DNA of 44,044 nucleotides from CAVSEK01 sp963726975 (GCA_963726975.1 CAVSEK010000003.1:1-44044), one strand, 5' to 3'. Positions 1 to 9,649 are shown, counted from the first letter of the stretch. Notes: a model not told the origin generated them from the sequence alone. Program-made: numbers and translations.

Positions 1-477
1 CTGCAGGTGCCGTACGGCGCGGTGCCGCCGTCGCTGCCCGGGCGGAACGTCATGCCGCTGTACCAGGAGCCGCCGGAGCCGCCGGTGTGCACGCAGTGGC
101 CGGCGGTGACCAGGGTGTCCTTGCTGACCATCCAGCCGGTGCAGTGCAGCCTGCCGTTGCGCAGGATGAGCACGGTGGCGCGCGCCGGGAAGCTCGTCGT
201 CGGGCTCACCCGCGTGCGCTGGTCGGAGCCGATGATGGACTCGGACCCGACCGCCGCTCCGGCGCTGCCGGTGCTGCTCGAGAAGCCGTGCGAGAGGCCT
301 TCTCGTGGTGACGTGGCGGCGACCCGCTCGCCGGTCGAGCTCTGCAGGCCGGCGGGTCCGGCCCCGCCGGCGCTCGCCGGTGCGGCGAGCGCGCCGCTGA
401 GCAGCAGCCCGGTGACGGCTGCGCCCAGCCCGGCCCGCACCTGCCACCGTGGTGCACGGCGGCCAGATCCGATCATG
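1..477 (-). CDS. Secreted V8/trypsin-like serine protease, N-terminal part
   Basis: The minus-strand frame is open from an ATG at 477 to the window edge, so only the first 159 residues are visible. They show a basic N-terminus and a hydrophobic stretch ending in a small-residue signal-peptidase site (LSGALAAPASA), then a propeptide-like region. The start of a chymotrypsin-fold domain follows: the segment CTGWMVSKDTLVTAGHCVH carries the catalytic histidine in the classic TAGHC motif. The Asp and Ser of the triad would lie outside the window. A G-rich Shine-Dalgarno stretch precedes the ATG. By family knowledge the product is an extracellular endopeptidase of the glutamyl/V8 type. It resembles the protease at 2685-3749 in layout, so the two may be paralogues. 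Confidence 0.75.
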
Positions 478-580
478 ATCCCCCCCAGGGACACGGCGCC
501 GGACGTCCCGGCGCCGGTCGTGCGGCGCGTCGGGCGGGTGCCCGGCGCGCTGAGCGGCGGTCCCGGGACGTCCGCTGGTC

Positions 581-615
581 GTCCGGGCCGCCGCTGCAGG
601 AACGGCGGCCCGGAC
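581..615 (-). terminator. Hairpin terminator after the S9 peptidase
   Basis: A perfect 13-bp inverted repeat, arms 581-593 (GTCCGGGCCGCCG) and 603-615, has a 9-nt loop. It lies about 90 bases beyond the stop of the minus-strand S9 peptidase. There is no clear U tract on the minus strand, which is usual for high-GC actinobacterial terminators. The rest of 478-703 shows no gene; it must also hold the promoter of the protease that starts at 477. Confidence 0.6.
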
Positions 616-703
616 ACCCCCCCAGGTGCCAGCGACGGAAAGGTGCTCTGATCGGATCGGCCTGTCAAGGGGCATTCGACGTGTACCGCCCCGGCAGCCG
701 GGG

Positions 704-2591
704 TCAGGCCCCGCCGGAGCGGAGCGGCACCGGCGCCACCCCCGGCGTCGCGAAACCCCAGCACCTGGCCGTAGAAGGCCAGCTCGGACTCCAGCGCCGC
801 GACCTGGCGGCGGCGCGCCGGAAGCCGTGCCCCTCGACCGCGAACTCCACGGAGCGCGTGCGGCACGCCGCGGGCGGCCAGCGCGTCGAGCAGCAGCGCG
901 GCCTGCTGCGGCGGCACGACCTTGTCCTCGGTGCCCTGCAGGACGAGCAGCGGCCGGTCGAGGGCGTCGACCCGGGCCAGCGGTGAGCGGGCCATGCTGC
1001 TCCTCGGGCGGCACGAGCCCGTCGAGGTAGCGCGACTCGAAGTCGTGCGTGTGGCGGCCATCGCCTGCAGGTCGGCCACGCCGTAGTACGACGTGCCGGC
1101 CGCGAAGACGCTCCCGCCGCGGGTCAGGGCCGACAGCACCGTCCAGCCTCCTGCGCTGCCCCCGCGGACGACCACCGACGAGGCCCGGCCGGTCTCGAGC
1201 AGCCAGCGCGCCACCGCCTCGCAGTCGTCGACGTCGACGACTGCCCCCACCGGCCGCGCAGCAGCTCGCGGTAGGCCCGGCCGTGCCCGGTCGAGCCGCC
1301 GTGGTCGACGTCGGCGACGCCGAAGCCGCGGCTGGTCCAGAAGGCCTTGGCGGGTCGTAGCGCCGCAGCGCCTGGGAGGTCGGGCCGCCGTGCACGAACA
1401 GCACGTACGGCGCGGGCCCGACAGCCGCGTGGTGGGGCGAGGTCGGCGGGGACAGCCGGGCGTGCGTGGTGCGGTCGCCGGACGGCACCTGCGACCAGCT
1501 CGGGCAGCGGCGCCCAGGCCGGGTCGGGCAGGGCCGGCCCGGCCAGCTCGCCGCCAGGCGCCTGTGGCCGTGTCGACCTCGACCACGCCGACCGGCTCGG
1601 CTGGACCGCCCGCGAGGCCCAGGACGAGGTCACCGGCGGTCGCCGAGGGCGGGCTCCCAGGCAGGGACGGCACGTCGAGCAGCAGCAGCTGCCGCCCGGG
1701 GGCGAGCACCGACAGCTGCTGGTCGCCGCGCCCGTGCAGCACGCACCAGGCGCCGGCCGGGCAGCGTCGCGTACCAGCGTGGCCGCTCTCCCAGCTCGGG
1801 CCGCCGCACTCCTCCTCCACGGCCACACCGGTGGCGCCCTCGCCGCCGGGCAGCCGGACGAGGTTCCACCAGCCGCTGGCGTCGGTGACCGCCCGCAGGC
1901 CGCCGCCGTCCCACCCCGGCTGCAGCACCGACTCCTCCGGGCCGCCGAGCACCACCTCGACCGGGCCGAGCCGCGGCGGTCGAGGTGTACGCGGCGAGGC
2001 GCAGCTCGGTGCCGTCCCACGGCATCTGCGGGTGGTCCCAGGTCACGAAGGCCACCGCCGGCCGTCGGGCGAGACCGCGGGCGCGTCGACGAAGTCGCTG
2101 CCGTCCCACAGCACGGTCGGGTGCCCGCCGTCGAGCGGCACGTGCACCAGCTCGTGCCGGGCGCGCCGGCGCCCGTTGCCGTCGAGCCGCTCGCGCAGGC
2201 ACAGCAGACCGGCCGGGCACCGGCCGGGCAGCGCCCAGCGGTCCCTCCGGTCCGACGCGGGCGTGAGGGCGCGCGGCGGCTGCCCGGGCGCGAGCAGCCA
2301 CAGCCGCTGGTCCGTCCACGAGCTGGTGACCACCGCGCCGTCCTCGAGCGGCGCCCAGCAGGTGCCGCCGTACTCGTGGAAGCCGGTGCGGGCGTCGAAC
2401 CCCTCCGGCACCTGCGGGCCGGCCTCGGTCATGAGCACGACCCGGCCGCCCTCGGCCGGCCGGTCCTCCGACCACCACGGCGTGCCGTCGGGCGCGTGCG
2501 CGACGGCGCGCACGCCGCGCACGCCCGCGGTGGCCCGGGCGGCGGACAGCGGGCTCGGCCAGGAGCCGGGGACGGGGCGGGGACCGGTCAT
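704..2591 (-). pseudogene. S9-family prolyl oligopeptidase, multiply frameshifted
   Basis: Conceptual assembly of minus-strand frames gives an S9C-type peptidase of about 630 residues. It has an N-terminal beta-propeller (residues TGPRPVPGSWPSPLSAARAT onward, with HEYGGTCW) and a C-terminal alpha/beta hydrolase domain. All triad motifs are recognisable: nucleophile GGSAGGW near 1115-1135, acid GTEDKVVP near 915-940, and histidine GHGFR near 815-830. The product ends at a TGA at 704-706. The frame must change many times, roughly near 2056, 1978, 1797, 1745, 1563, 1490, 1055, 850 and 750. At 2056 the change fits one G lost from a GGG run. As read, no full-length protein can be made. It is either a decayed gene or a stretch of poor sequence; the intact motifs favour sequence error. 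Start chosen at the ATG at 2591; 2607 is an alternative. Confidence 0.7.
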
Positions 2592-2634
2592 GCGGCGACC
2601 CTGCCACGCACCTGCGACAGGACGCGGGCAGCAG

Positions 2635-2669
2635 CCGGCCGCCCCGCGCAGGGTGCGCGGGGCGGCCGG
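2635..2669 (-). terminator. Strong hairpin terminator after secreted protease
   Basis: A perfect 15-bp inverted repeat, arms 2635-2649 and 2655-2669, encloses the 5-nt loop AGGGT. It starts 16 bases past the stop of the minus-strand protease (2685-2687) and lies before the S9 peptidase start at 2591. It should therefore separate transcription of the two genes. Confidence 0.75.
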
Positions 2670-2684
2670 GGACGTGCGGCGGGC

Positions 2685-3749
2685 TCAGGCGATCAGCGCG
2701 TCACGCAGCGACTTGGACGAGTCGTCGAAGTACGGCGTGTAGAGCTCCAGCTTCTCGTCCGGCGTCGTGTACCGGTAGCTGGCGTTGCCGTTGAGGAAGT
2801 TGCCCTGCCGGTAGCTCATGACGTACGGCCCGCCGGAGACGCCACCGGTCGAGTCGCAGCCGACCGCGAAGGTCCGCGGCGAGAAGCTCTGCCGGGTGTC
2901 CCAGTGCCCGAACGAGCTCTGGCACTGCACCTGCAGCTGGCCGTTGAACGGCGCGGCCTGCGGGTAGCCGAGCACGTTGAGGTGCCGGCTGTCCGCGGGC
3001 TGGTTCCACGCGAAGCCGAGCGCGCCGACCGACTGCTGGACCGTCTTGCCGTTGCCCAGCGAGCTGCGGCCGCACGAGGCCCCGCCGCTGTCGCGGGACA
3101 GGCTGCCGCCGCTGTGCCACGCCGAGAAGACGATGATGGCATTGCAGTCGAAGCGGCCGTACGGCGCGTTGCCGTTCTGGTAGGCGGGGACGAACACCAG
3201 GTTGCTGGAGAAGTGGCCCGCGCCGTCGCTCACGCAGTGCCCGGCGGTCCAGATCGCGTCGTTGCCCACGGAGGAGGCCGAGCAGACGAACGACCCGCCG
3301 TTCTGGGTGAAGAACAGCTTGCCGGTCGCCTTGTGCGGGAACAGCTTGTAGTCGCCGGCGGCGATGTTGTAGCGGTCGAACGGCGTCGGGTAGCTGAAGC
3401 TGCCCGACGTCGGCGTCGCTGCCGGGGGAGCGCTCTCGGTCGCGAGGGCCGTGCCCGTGGGCGACGTGCCTGCGGCCGCGCCGGCGCGCCCGGTGGGCGT
3501 CGGGGCGGGGGTCCGGGTGGAACCGGCCCTCGGGGCGAGCAGGTCCATCGGGCGGGCCGCGGCCATCTGCTCGGCCGTCCACGGGTAGGACGACTCGCTG
3601 GCGACCGAGCGGGTGAGCGCGCCGGAGTCCGGTGCGGCGGGGGCCGCGGCCGAGGAGCCGCCGGCGGTGGTGGCGAGCGCGGCGCCGCTGAGCAGGCCGG
3701 TCGCGGCGACCAGGCAGGCGGAGCGCTTCAGGGTGCGGATCGTGGTCAA
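2685..3749 (-). CDS. Secreted V8-like serine protease
   Basis: A 354-residue protein if started at the TTG at 3749, which is followed at once by a good signal peptide (TTIRTLKRSACLVAATGLLS, then an Ala-rich cleavage region). An upstream start at 3878 would overlap the divergent miaB gene and add a basic extension, so it is less likely. A Ser/Thr/Pro/Ala-rich linker of about 100 residues precedes the protease domain. The domain carries TAGHC (catalytic His171) and TGGVSGGPY (nucleophile Ser305), with paired cysteines around both. By family this is an exported endopeptidase with a chymotrypsin fold. A terminator follows at 2635-2669. The 97-base gap to miaB (3750-3846) holds divergent promoters and an 8-bp hairpin (3769-3776/3782-3789). 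Confidence 0.8.
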   Translation of the reverse strand: MTTIRTLKRSACLVAATGLLSGAALATTAGGSSAAAPAAPDSGALTRSVASESSYPWTAEQMAAARPMDLLAPRAGSTRTPAPTPTGRAGAAAGTSPTGTALATESAPPAATPTSGSFSYPTPFDRYNIAAGDYKLFPHKATGKLFFTQNGGSFVCSASSVGNDAIWTAGHCVSDGAGHFSSNLVFVPAYQNGNAPYGRFDCNAIIVFSAWHSGGSLSRDSGGASCGRSSLGNGKTVQQSVGALGFAWNQPADSRHLNVLGYPQAAPFNGQLQVQCQSSFGHWDTRQSFSPRTFAVGCDSTGGVSGGPYVMSYRQGNFLNGNASYRYTTPDEKLELYTPYFDDSSKSLRDALIA

Positions 3750-3846
3750 CGGAGGAACCCCCAGGTCCGGGCGGCCCCGGTGGCCGCCCTTGCACCTGCT
3801 CAGAGCGACCGGCCGCCCCGCTGATACACGCCCGTACGCTGGACCC

Positions 3847-5288
3847 GTGAGCGCGCCCCGGACGTACGAGGTCCGCACGTACGGCTGCCAGATGAACGTG
3901 CACGACAGCGAGCGGATCGGCGGCCTGCTCGACGGCGCCGGCTACGTCCCGGTGGCGGTGGGGGAGCGGCCCGACGTGGTCGTCTTCAACACCTGCGCGG
4001 TCCGGGAGAACGCCGACAACCGGCTCTACGGCAACCTGGGGCACCTCAAGCCGGTCAAGGACGCCCACCCCGACATGCAGATCGCGGTCGGCGGCTGCCT
4101 GGCGCAGAAGGACCAGGCGGCGATCACGGCCCGGGCGCCGCACGTCGACGTCGTCTTCGGGACGCACAACCTGGGCTCGCTGCCGGTGCTGCTCGAGCGG
4201 GCGCGGGTCGAGCAGGAGAGCCAGGTGGAGCTGCTCGAGGCGCTCGAGGTCTTCCCGAGCGCGCTGCCGGCCCGCCGGTCGAGCGCCGCGAGCGCCTGGG
4301 TGAGCATCAGCGTCGGCTGCGACAACACCTGCACCTTCTGCATCGTGCCGTCGCTGCGGGGCAAGGAGCGCGACCGGCGACCGGGCGAGGTGCTGCGCGA
4401 GGTGCAGGTCCTGGCCGACCAGGGCGTCGTCGAGGTGACGCTGCTGGGGCAGAACGTCAACAGCTACGGCCGCGAGTTCGGCGAGCGGGGCGCCTTCGCC
4501 GACCTGCTGCGCGCGGTCGGGCCGCTCGTCGAGCGGGTCCGCTTCACCAGCCCGCACCCGCGCGACTTCACCGACGACGTGGTCGCGGCCATGGCCGAGA
4601 CGCCGCAGGTCTGCCCGTCGCTGCACATGCCGCTGCAGTCGGGGTCGGACGCGGTGCTGCGGGCGATGCGCCGCTCCTACCGCGCCGAGCGCTTCCTCGG
4701 CATCCTCGACCGGGTCCGGGCGCGGGTCCCCGACGCCGCCATCACGACCGACATCATCGTCGGCTTCCCGGGCGAGACCGACGAGGACTTCGAGCAGACC
4801 CTGCGGGTCGTCGAGGCCAGCCGCTTCTCCGGCGCCTTCACCTTCCAGTACAGCCCGCGCCCCGGCACGCCCGCCGCCTCGTACGACGGGCAGGTGCCCA
4901 AGCCGGTCGTGCAGGAGCGCTACGAGCGGCTCGTCGCGCTGCAGGACCGGATCACGCTCGAGGGCAACGAGGCGCAGGTCGGCCGCCGGGTCGAGGTGCT
5001 CGTCTCGACCTCGACGGCCGGCGCGGCCGGATCGACGGGCGGGCCCGCGACAACCGGCTCGTGCACCTCGCCGCGGCGCCCGGCGTGCGGGTCGGCGACG
5101 TCGTCGAGACGGTGGTCACCCGCGGTGGTCCGCACTACCTGGAGGCGGACGGCGCGCTGCTGTCGCACCGGCGTACGGCGGCGGGCGACGCGTGGGCGGC
5201 GGGGCGGCTGCCGACGACCCCGGGCGTGGCGCTGGGCATGCCCCTCGTCGGGGTGCCTGCGCCGCTGCCGGTGCTGGCCTGCTCGTGA
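3847..5288 (+). CDS. miaB: tRNA-2-methylthio-N6-dimethylallyladenosine synthase MiaB (frameshift)
   Basis: Radical-SAM methylthiotransferase that adds the 2-methylthio group to i6A37 of tRNAs reading UNN codons; its i6A substrate is made by MiaA, encoded just downstream. The N-terminal MTTase domain has the three cluster cysteines in YGCQMN (Cys14), FNTCAVREN and GGCLAQ. The radical-SAM domain has GCDNTCTFC (Cys158, 162, 165), and a TRAM RNA-binding domain ends the protein. The frame changes near 5005-5015; reading VSDLDGRRGRIDGRARDNRL there needs one extra G. With that repair the protein is about 480 residues, normal for the family. The GTG at 3847 is followed directly by the conserved start of the domain. 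The stop overlaps the next start (GTGA, 5285-5288). The shift is probably a sequencing error. Confidence 0.93.
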
Positions 5289-5734
5289 CCGGGCCCGGCC
5301 CCGAGGACCTGCCCGAGGGGCTGCGGGGACTGACGCCCGACCAGGTCCTCGCCTTCCTGCGCGAGTCGTCCGACGACGAGCTGCGCACCCGGGTGCACGG
5401 GATCGGCACCGCCGAGGTGCTCGGCCTGGTCTTCGGCGCGTGGGCCGCGCGCGTGCAGCCGGCCGAGCGCCGGGCCGCGGGACTGCTGGTCTTCGTGCTC
5501 GACGACGACGGCGCGACGCTGCGCTACGGCCTGCGCCTGGACGCGCGGGGCGCCGCGGCAGCGGTCGAGCCGGCCGACGACGCCCGGGCCACGGTGAGCA
5601 CGACGCTGGTGCGCTTCCTGCGGGTGGCGGCGGGCGCCCAGGACCCCAAGCGGCTCGTCCTCACCGGGCGCATGCGCCTGGGCGGCGACGTGGTGTGGTC
5701 GGTGAGCACGCTGGCCGGGCTCTCGCGGGGGTGA
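5285..5734 (+). CDS. SCP2-like sterol-carrier-fold protein
   Basis: A 149-residue cytoplasmic protein without signal or membrane segment. The middle and C-terminal parts (LVFVLDDDGATLRYGLRLDA and TTLVRFLRVAAGAQDPKRL, then GRMRLGGDVVWSV) look like the SCP2 sterol-carrier fold, in which a small alpha/beta cup binds lipid-like ligands. The ligand here is unknown. Its GTG overlaps the miaB stop and its TGA overlaps the miaA start (both GTGA), so it is translationally coupled into the tRNA-modification operon. The family assignment rests on pattern similarity. Confidence 0.6.
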   Translation: MTGPGPEDLPEGLRGLTPDQVLAFLRESSDDELRTRVHGIGTAEVLGLVFGAWAARVQPAERRAAGLLVFVLDDDGATLRYGLRLDARGAAAAVEPADDARATVSTTLVRFLRVAAGAQDPKRLVLTGRMRLGGDVVWSVSTLAGLSRG

Positions 5735-6654
5735 CCGGGCGGGTCGCCGGACGCGTCGTGGCGGTGGTCGGCCCGACCGCGACCGGCAAGTCCGACCTCG
5801 CGGTCGAGCTGGCGCTGGCGCTCGGCGGCGAGGTGGTCAACGCCGACTCGATGCAGCTCTACGAGGGCATGGACATCGGCACCGCGAAGCTGTCCGGGGC
5901 CGAGCGCCGGGGCGTGCCGCACGCCCTGCTCGACGTGTGGCCGGTGACGCGGACGGCGACCGCGGCCGACTACCAGGTGCTGTGCCGCACCGTCGTCGAC
6001 GACCTGCTGGCCCGGGGCCGGACGCCGGTGGTCGTCGGCGGCAGCGGGCTCTACCTGCGGGCGGCCCTGGACGACCTGCGCTTCCCCGGCACCGACCCCG
6101 AGGTGCGGGCGGCGCTGGAGACCGAGCTGGCGCAGCTGGGGGCGCCGGCGCTGCACGCGCGGCTCGCGGCGCTCGACCCGGCGGCGGCCGGGCGCATGCA
6201 GCCGGAGAACGGGCGGCGGGTCGTCCGGGCCCTGGAGGTCGTCGCGCTGCAGGAGAGCATGCCGGGGGAGCTCTCGTCGTACGCCGGCCCCGGCCCGTAC
6301 GACGTGGTCTGGCTCGGGCTGGACCGCGACGACCTCGCCGGACGGGTGGCGCTGCGGGTGGACCGCATGTGGGAGCAGGGGCTCGTCGACGAGGTCGCGG
6401 GCCTCGTGCCGCGCGGGCTGCGCGACGGTGTCACCGCGTCGCGTGCGCTGGGCTACGCGCAGGCGCTCGCGCAGCTCGACGGGGCGCTCACCGCCGAAGC
6501 GGCCCGCCAGGCGACCGTGGTCGCCACCCGCCGCTTCGTGCGCCGGCAGCGGGCCTGGTTCCGCCGCGACCCGCGGACGGCCTGGCTGGAGCGCGACGGC
6601 ACCGAGCTCGGCCAGGCGCTGCGGCTCGTCGAGGCCCCTACGCTGCGGTCGTGA
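5731..6654 (+). CDS. miaA: tRNA dimethylallyltransferase MiaA
   Basis: Transfers the dimethylallyl group of DMAPP to A37 of UNN-reading tRNAs, giving the i6A that MiaB then methylthiolates. The 307-residue product has the P-loop GPTATGKS (residues 14-21), the family segment VVNADSMQLYEGMDIGTAK with the base-binding Asp, VVGGSGLYLRA, and a C-terminal TRRFVRRQRAWFRRD stretch. Length and motif order are normal. The GTG start at 5731 overlaps the preceding stop, and its own stop overlaps dapF (GTGA), giving a coupled chain miaB - SCP2-like - miaA - dapF. Confidence 0.97.
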   Translation: MTGRVAGRVVAVVGPTATGKSDLAVELALALGGEVVNADSMQLYEGMDIGTAKLSGAERRGVPHALLDVWPVTRTATAADYQVLCRTVVDDLLARGRTPVVVGGSGLYLRAALDDLRFPGTDPEVRAALETELAQLGAPALHARLAALDPAAAGRMQPENGRRVVRALEVVALQESMPGELSSYAGPGPYDVVWLGLDRDDLAGRVALRVDRMWEQGLVDEVAGLVPRGLRDGVTASRALGYAQALAQLDGALTAEAARQATVVATRRFVRRQRAWFRRDPRTAWLERDGTELGQALRLVEAPTLRS

Positions 6655-7406
6655 GGTTCTGGAAGGGCCACGGCACCGAGAACGACTTCGTCGTGCTCCC
6701 GGACCTCGACGGTGCGCTCGACCTGACGCCGGAGCTCGTCGCCCGGCTGTGCGACCGGCGAGCCGGGATCGGCGGCGACGGGGTGCTGCGCGTCGTGCGG
6801 CACGACCGGCCGCAGGAGGCGGAGTTCTTCATGGACTACCGCAACGCCGACGGCAGCACCGCCGAGATGTGCGGCAACGGCGTGCGGGTCTACGCCCGCT
6901 ACCTCGTCCAGGCGGGGCTGGTGGGCAGCGGGGCCTTCCCGCTGGCCACGCGCGGTGGGCTCAAGCAGGTCGAGCTGCGCGGCGAGCAGGTCGTCGTCGA
7001 CATGGGTCCGGCCACCGTCGGGCCGGACGTGCACGTCGACGGGGTGGCCGCGACGGCCGTCGACATGGGCAACCCGCACGCGGTGCTGCCGGTGGGCTCC
7101 GTCGAGGCGCTGGGCGTGCTCGCGCCGGACCGCCTCGACCTCAACGTCGAGTACGCCGAGACGCTCGGGCCGCGGCACGTGCGCATGCGGGTGCACGAGC
7201 GCGGTGTCGGCGAGACGCGCTCGTGCGGCACCGGCGCCTGCGCGGTGGTCGTGGCGCAGGTGCTGCGGTCCGGGACGGGGCGCGGCGAGCCGCACCGGGT
7301 CGACGTGCCCGGCGGGACGCTCACGGTCACCTGGCGCGAGGACGGGCACGTGGAGCTCGCGGGTCCGGCGGTGCTGGTGGCGGAGGGGGAGTGGCATGGG
7401 GCCTGA
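6651..7406 (+). CDS. dapF: Diaminopimelate epimerase DapF
   Basis: Converts LL-diaminopimelate to meso-diaminopimelate, the precursor of lysine and of the peptidoglycan cross-link. The 251-residue protein has the N-terminal GHGTENDFVV motif and the two catalytic cysteines: Cys74 in AEMCGNGVR and Cys192 in TRSCGTGACA. These act as the acid/base pair in the pseudo-symmetric two-domain fold. The GTG start overlaps the miaA stop by GTGA. The next gene starts inside the last codons at 7396, so the chain continues without a gap. Confidence 0.97.
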   Translation: MRFWKGHGTENDFVVLPDLDGALDLTPELVARLCDRRAGIGGDGVLRVVRHDRPQEAEFFMDYRNADGSTAEMCGNGVRVYARYLVQAGLVGSGAFPLATRGGLKQVELRGEQVVVDMGPATVGPDVHVDGVAATAVDMGNPHAVLPVGSVEALGVLAPDRLDLNVEYAETLGPRHVRMRVHERGVGETRSCGTGACAVVVAQVLRSGTGRGEPHRVDVPGGTLTVTWREDGHVELAGPAVLVAEGEWHGA

Positions 7407-8124
7407 CGAGGCGGTGCGGGCGGTCGCGGGGCCGGTGGGCCGGCTCGGCGGCGCGTGGATGTTCGACGCCGCGACCGCCGCGCGCGGCGGGGAGCTCGGG
7501 CTGAGCGGCTGGTCCTGGTACCACTGCGGCCGCGGGGGCGTGCTCGGCGACGGCGACGCGTCCGTGGTGGTCGCGGCCTTCGGCTTCTTCCCGCCCGCGC
7601 TGCAGCGCAAGGCCTGGGACCGCGGCCGCGCCGTGCTGCCGGTCGGCGAGATCGCGGCGGCGTACGCCTCCGCCTGCGCGCAGTGGGGACGCCGGCGGTT
7701 CGCGCAGGTCGAGGGCGCCGGGCGCCTGGCCGACCTGCTGCTCGCCGCGGGCGACGCGGCGCAGCCGGCGGGCCTGCCGCTGTTCGCCGGCTGGCGGGCC
7801 CTGGCGCCGGGCGTCGCGACCGACGACCCGGCTCGGCTCGCCCTCGCGCTGCAGGTGATGCGCGAGCACCGGGGCGGCCTGCACCTCGTCGCGGTCGTCG
7901 CCGCCGGGGTCGACCCGCTGCAGGCGGTGGTGTCCGGGCGCTACGGCCCGTCCAACGCCGAGTTCTTCGGCTGGCCGCAGCCGTGGCCCGACCCGGAGGT
8001 CGCGCGCGAGCAGATGGCGCAGGTCGAGGCGCGCACCGACGAGCTGGTGCGGCCGGCGTACGCGGCGCTGTCCGACGGCGAGCGCGCGGAGCTCGTCGAG
8101 GCCCTCCGGGCGCTGCCGCGGTGA
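7396..8124 (+). CDS. SCO6745-like conserved actinobacterial protein
   Basis: A 242-residue protein of unknown biochemical role. An N-terminal segment (VGRLGGAWMFDAAT), an aromatic patch (LSGWSWYHCGRGGVLG) and VVAAFGFFPPALQRKAWDRG recall the actinobacterial SCO6745 family. The C-terminal half contains the conserved-looking GRYGPSNAEFFGWPQPWPDP. There is no signal peptide or membrane helix. The ATG at 7396 overlaps the dapF reading frame by 11 bases, indicating coupling to the dapF operon. hflX starts 43 bases after its stop. The family name is recognised only by pattern. Confidence 0.55.
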   Translation: MGPDEAVRAVAGPVGRLGGAWMFDAATAARGGELGLSGWSWYHCGRGGVLGDGDASVVVAAFGFFPPALQRKAWDRGRAVLPVGEIAAAYASACAQWGRRRFAQVEGAGRLADLLLAAGDAAQPAGLPLFAGWRALAPGVATDDPARLALALQVMREHRGGLHLVAVVAAGVDPLQAVVSGRYGPSNAEFFGWPQPWPDPEVAREQMAQVEARTDELVRPAYAALSDGERAELVEALRALPR

Positions 8125-8167
8125 GACAGGGGTGCCGGCGGAGCCGCGGCGTGCCACGCTGGGCGGG

Positions 8168-9649
8168 ATGACGGAGTCCGCGCGCGGTGTTGACGAGTCG
8201 ATGACTGCTGCACCCGCACCGCTGGGCGACCCCGCGATCCACCTCGACGACGACCGGCCCGACGAGCTGCTCCACGACCTCGAGGGCGAGGGCTTCGACC
8301 TCGAGGAGCGCCAGTCGCTGCGCCGGGTCGCCGGGATCCGCACCGACCTGCAGGACATCTCCGAGGTCGAGTACCGCCAGCTGCGCCTCGAGCGCGTCGT
8401 GCTCATGGGCGTCTACACCGGCGGCGACGCGGTCGAGGCGGAGAACTCGCTGCTCGAGCTGCAGGCGCTCGCCGAGACCGCGGGCTGCGAGGTGCTCGAG
8501 GGGCTGGCGCAGCGGCGGGACAAGCCCGACCCCAAGACGTACGTCGGCTCGGGCAAGGCGCGCGAGCTGCGCGACGCCGTCCTGTCCTCCGGCGCCGACA
8601 CCGTCATCTGCGACGGCGAGCTCACGCCCGGCCAGCTCCGCAGCCTCGAGGACGTCGTCAAGGTCAAGGTCATCGACCGGACCTGGTTGATCCTGGACAT
8701 CTTCGCCCAGCACGCCACCTCGCGGGAGGGCAAGGCGCAGGTCGAGCTCGCGCAGATGACCTACATGCTCCCGCGACTGCGCGGCTGGGGCGAGTCGCTG
8801 TCCCGGCAGGGCGGTGGCGCGGGTGGTTCCGGGTCCGGCGGGGTCGGGACCCGTGGGCCCGGCGAGACCAAGATCGAGACCGACCGGCGCCGCATCCGCT
8901 CGCGCAAGGCCAAGCTGGCGCGCGAGATCGCCCTCATGAAGACCGCGCGCGACACGAAGCGCCAGGAGCGCGTCCGGGGCGCCGTCCCGTCGGTCGCCAT
9001 CGCCGGCTACACCAACGCCGGCAAGTCGTCGCTGCTCAACCGGCTCACCGGCGCGGGCGTGCTCGTCGAGGACGCCCTGTTCGCGACGCTCGACCCGACG
9101 GTGCGCCGGGCGCAGACCCCGACCGGGCGCGAGTTCACGCTCTCGGACACCGTCGGCTTCGTCCGGCTGCTGCCGCACCAGCTCGTCGAGGCGTTCCGCT
9201 CGACGCTGGAGGAGGTCGCCGGGGCCGACCTCGTGCTGCACGTCGTCGACGGGTCGCACCCCGACCCGGAGGGCCAGCTCGCCGCGGTCCGGGAGGTCTT
9301 CGCCGACATCGGCGCCGGCGGCATCCCCGAGGTCGTCGTGGTCAACAAGGCCGATCTCGCCGACCCGCTCGTGCTCGGTCGCCTGCAACGGCGTGAGAAG
9401 CACGCCGTCCTCGTCTCGGCCAAGACCGGCGAGGGCCTGGCCGAGCTGCGGCAGGTCCTCGAGGACGAGGTGCCCCACCCGGACGTGCTCGTGCACGTCG
9501 TCCTGCCCTACGACTCCGGTCGCCTGGTGTCCCGCATCCACGCCGAGGGCGAGGTCCTGCAGGAGGAGCACCTGGGCGAGGGCACCCGGCTGCAGGCCCG
9601 TGTCGGGCAGCGGCTCGCCGCCGAGCTGCGGGCGTACGCGGTCGCCTGA
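8168..9649 (+). CDS. hflX: GTPase HflX
   Basis: Ribosome-associated GTPase, known to bind 50S subunits and split or rescue stalled 70S ribosomes under stress. The 493-residue product has the HflX N-terminal domain with DPKTYVGSGKARELRDAV, a coiled-coil linker after a Gly/Ser-rich stretch (GGGAGGSGSGGVGTRGPGE), and then the G domain. The G domain shows G1 GYTNAGKSS (from residue 280), G3 DTVGFV, G4 NKAD and G5 SAK. The C-terminal domain is present and there is no frame break. The ATG at 8168 is chosen; a second ATG 12 codons in is possible. The position after miaA-dapF is conserved across actinobacteria. Confidence 0.97.
   Translation: MTESARGVDESMTAAPAPLGDPAIHLDDDRPDELLHDLEGEGFDLEERQSLRRVAGIRTDLQDISEVEYRQLRLERVVLMGVYTGGDAVEAENSLLELQALAETAGCEVLEGLAQRRDKPDPKTYVGSGKARELRDAVLSSGADTVICDGELTPGQLRSLEDVVKVKVIDRTWLILDIFAQHATSREGKAQVELAQMTYMLPRLRGWGESLSRQGGGAGGSGSGGVGTRGPGETKIETDRRRIRSRKAKLAREIALMKTARDTKRQERVRGAVPSVAIAGYTNAGKSSLLNRLTGAGVLVEDALFATLDPTVRRAQTPTGREFTLSDTVGFVRLLPHQLVEAFRSTLEEVAGADLVLHVVDGSHPDPEGQLAAVREVFADIGAGGIPEVVVVNKADLADPLVLGRLQRREKHAVLVSAKTGEGLAELRQVLEDEVPHPDVLVHVVLPYDSGRLVSRIHAEGEVLQEEHLGEGTRLQARVGQRLAAELRAYAVA

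Noticed and set aside
1..6. CTGCAG at the left edge as a cloning or restriction junction
   Set aside because: The site recurs by chance many times in this GC-rich sequence and lies in frame within a normal protease gene.
5005..5015. Programmed ribosomal frameshift in miaB
   Set aside because: No slippery heptamer or downstream pseudoknot, and similar breaks occur in many unrelated genes here, so a sequence indel is simpler.
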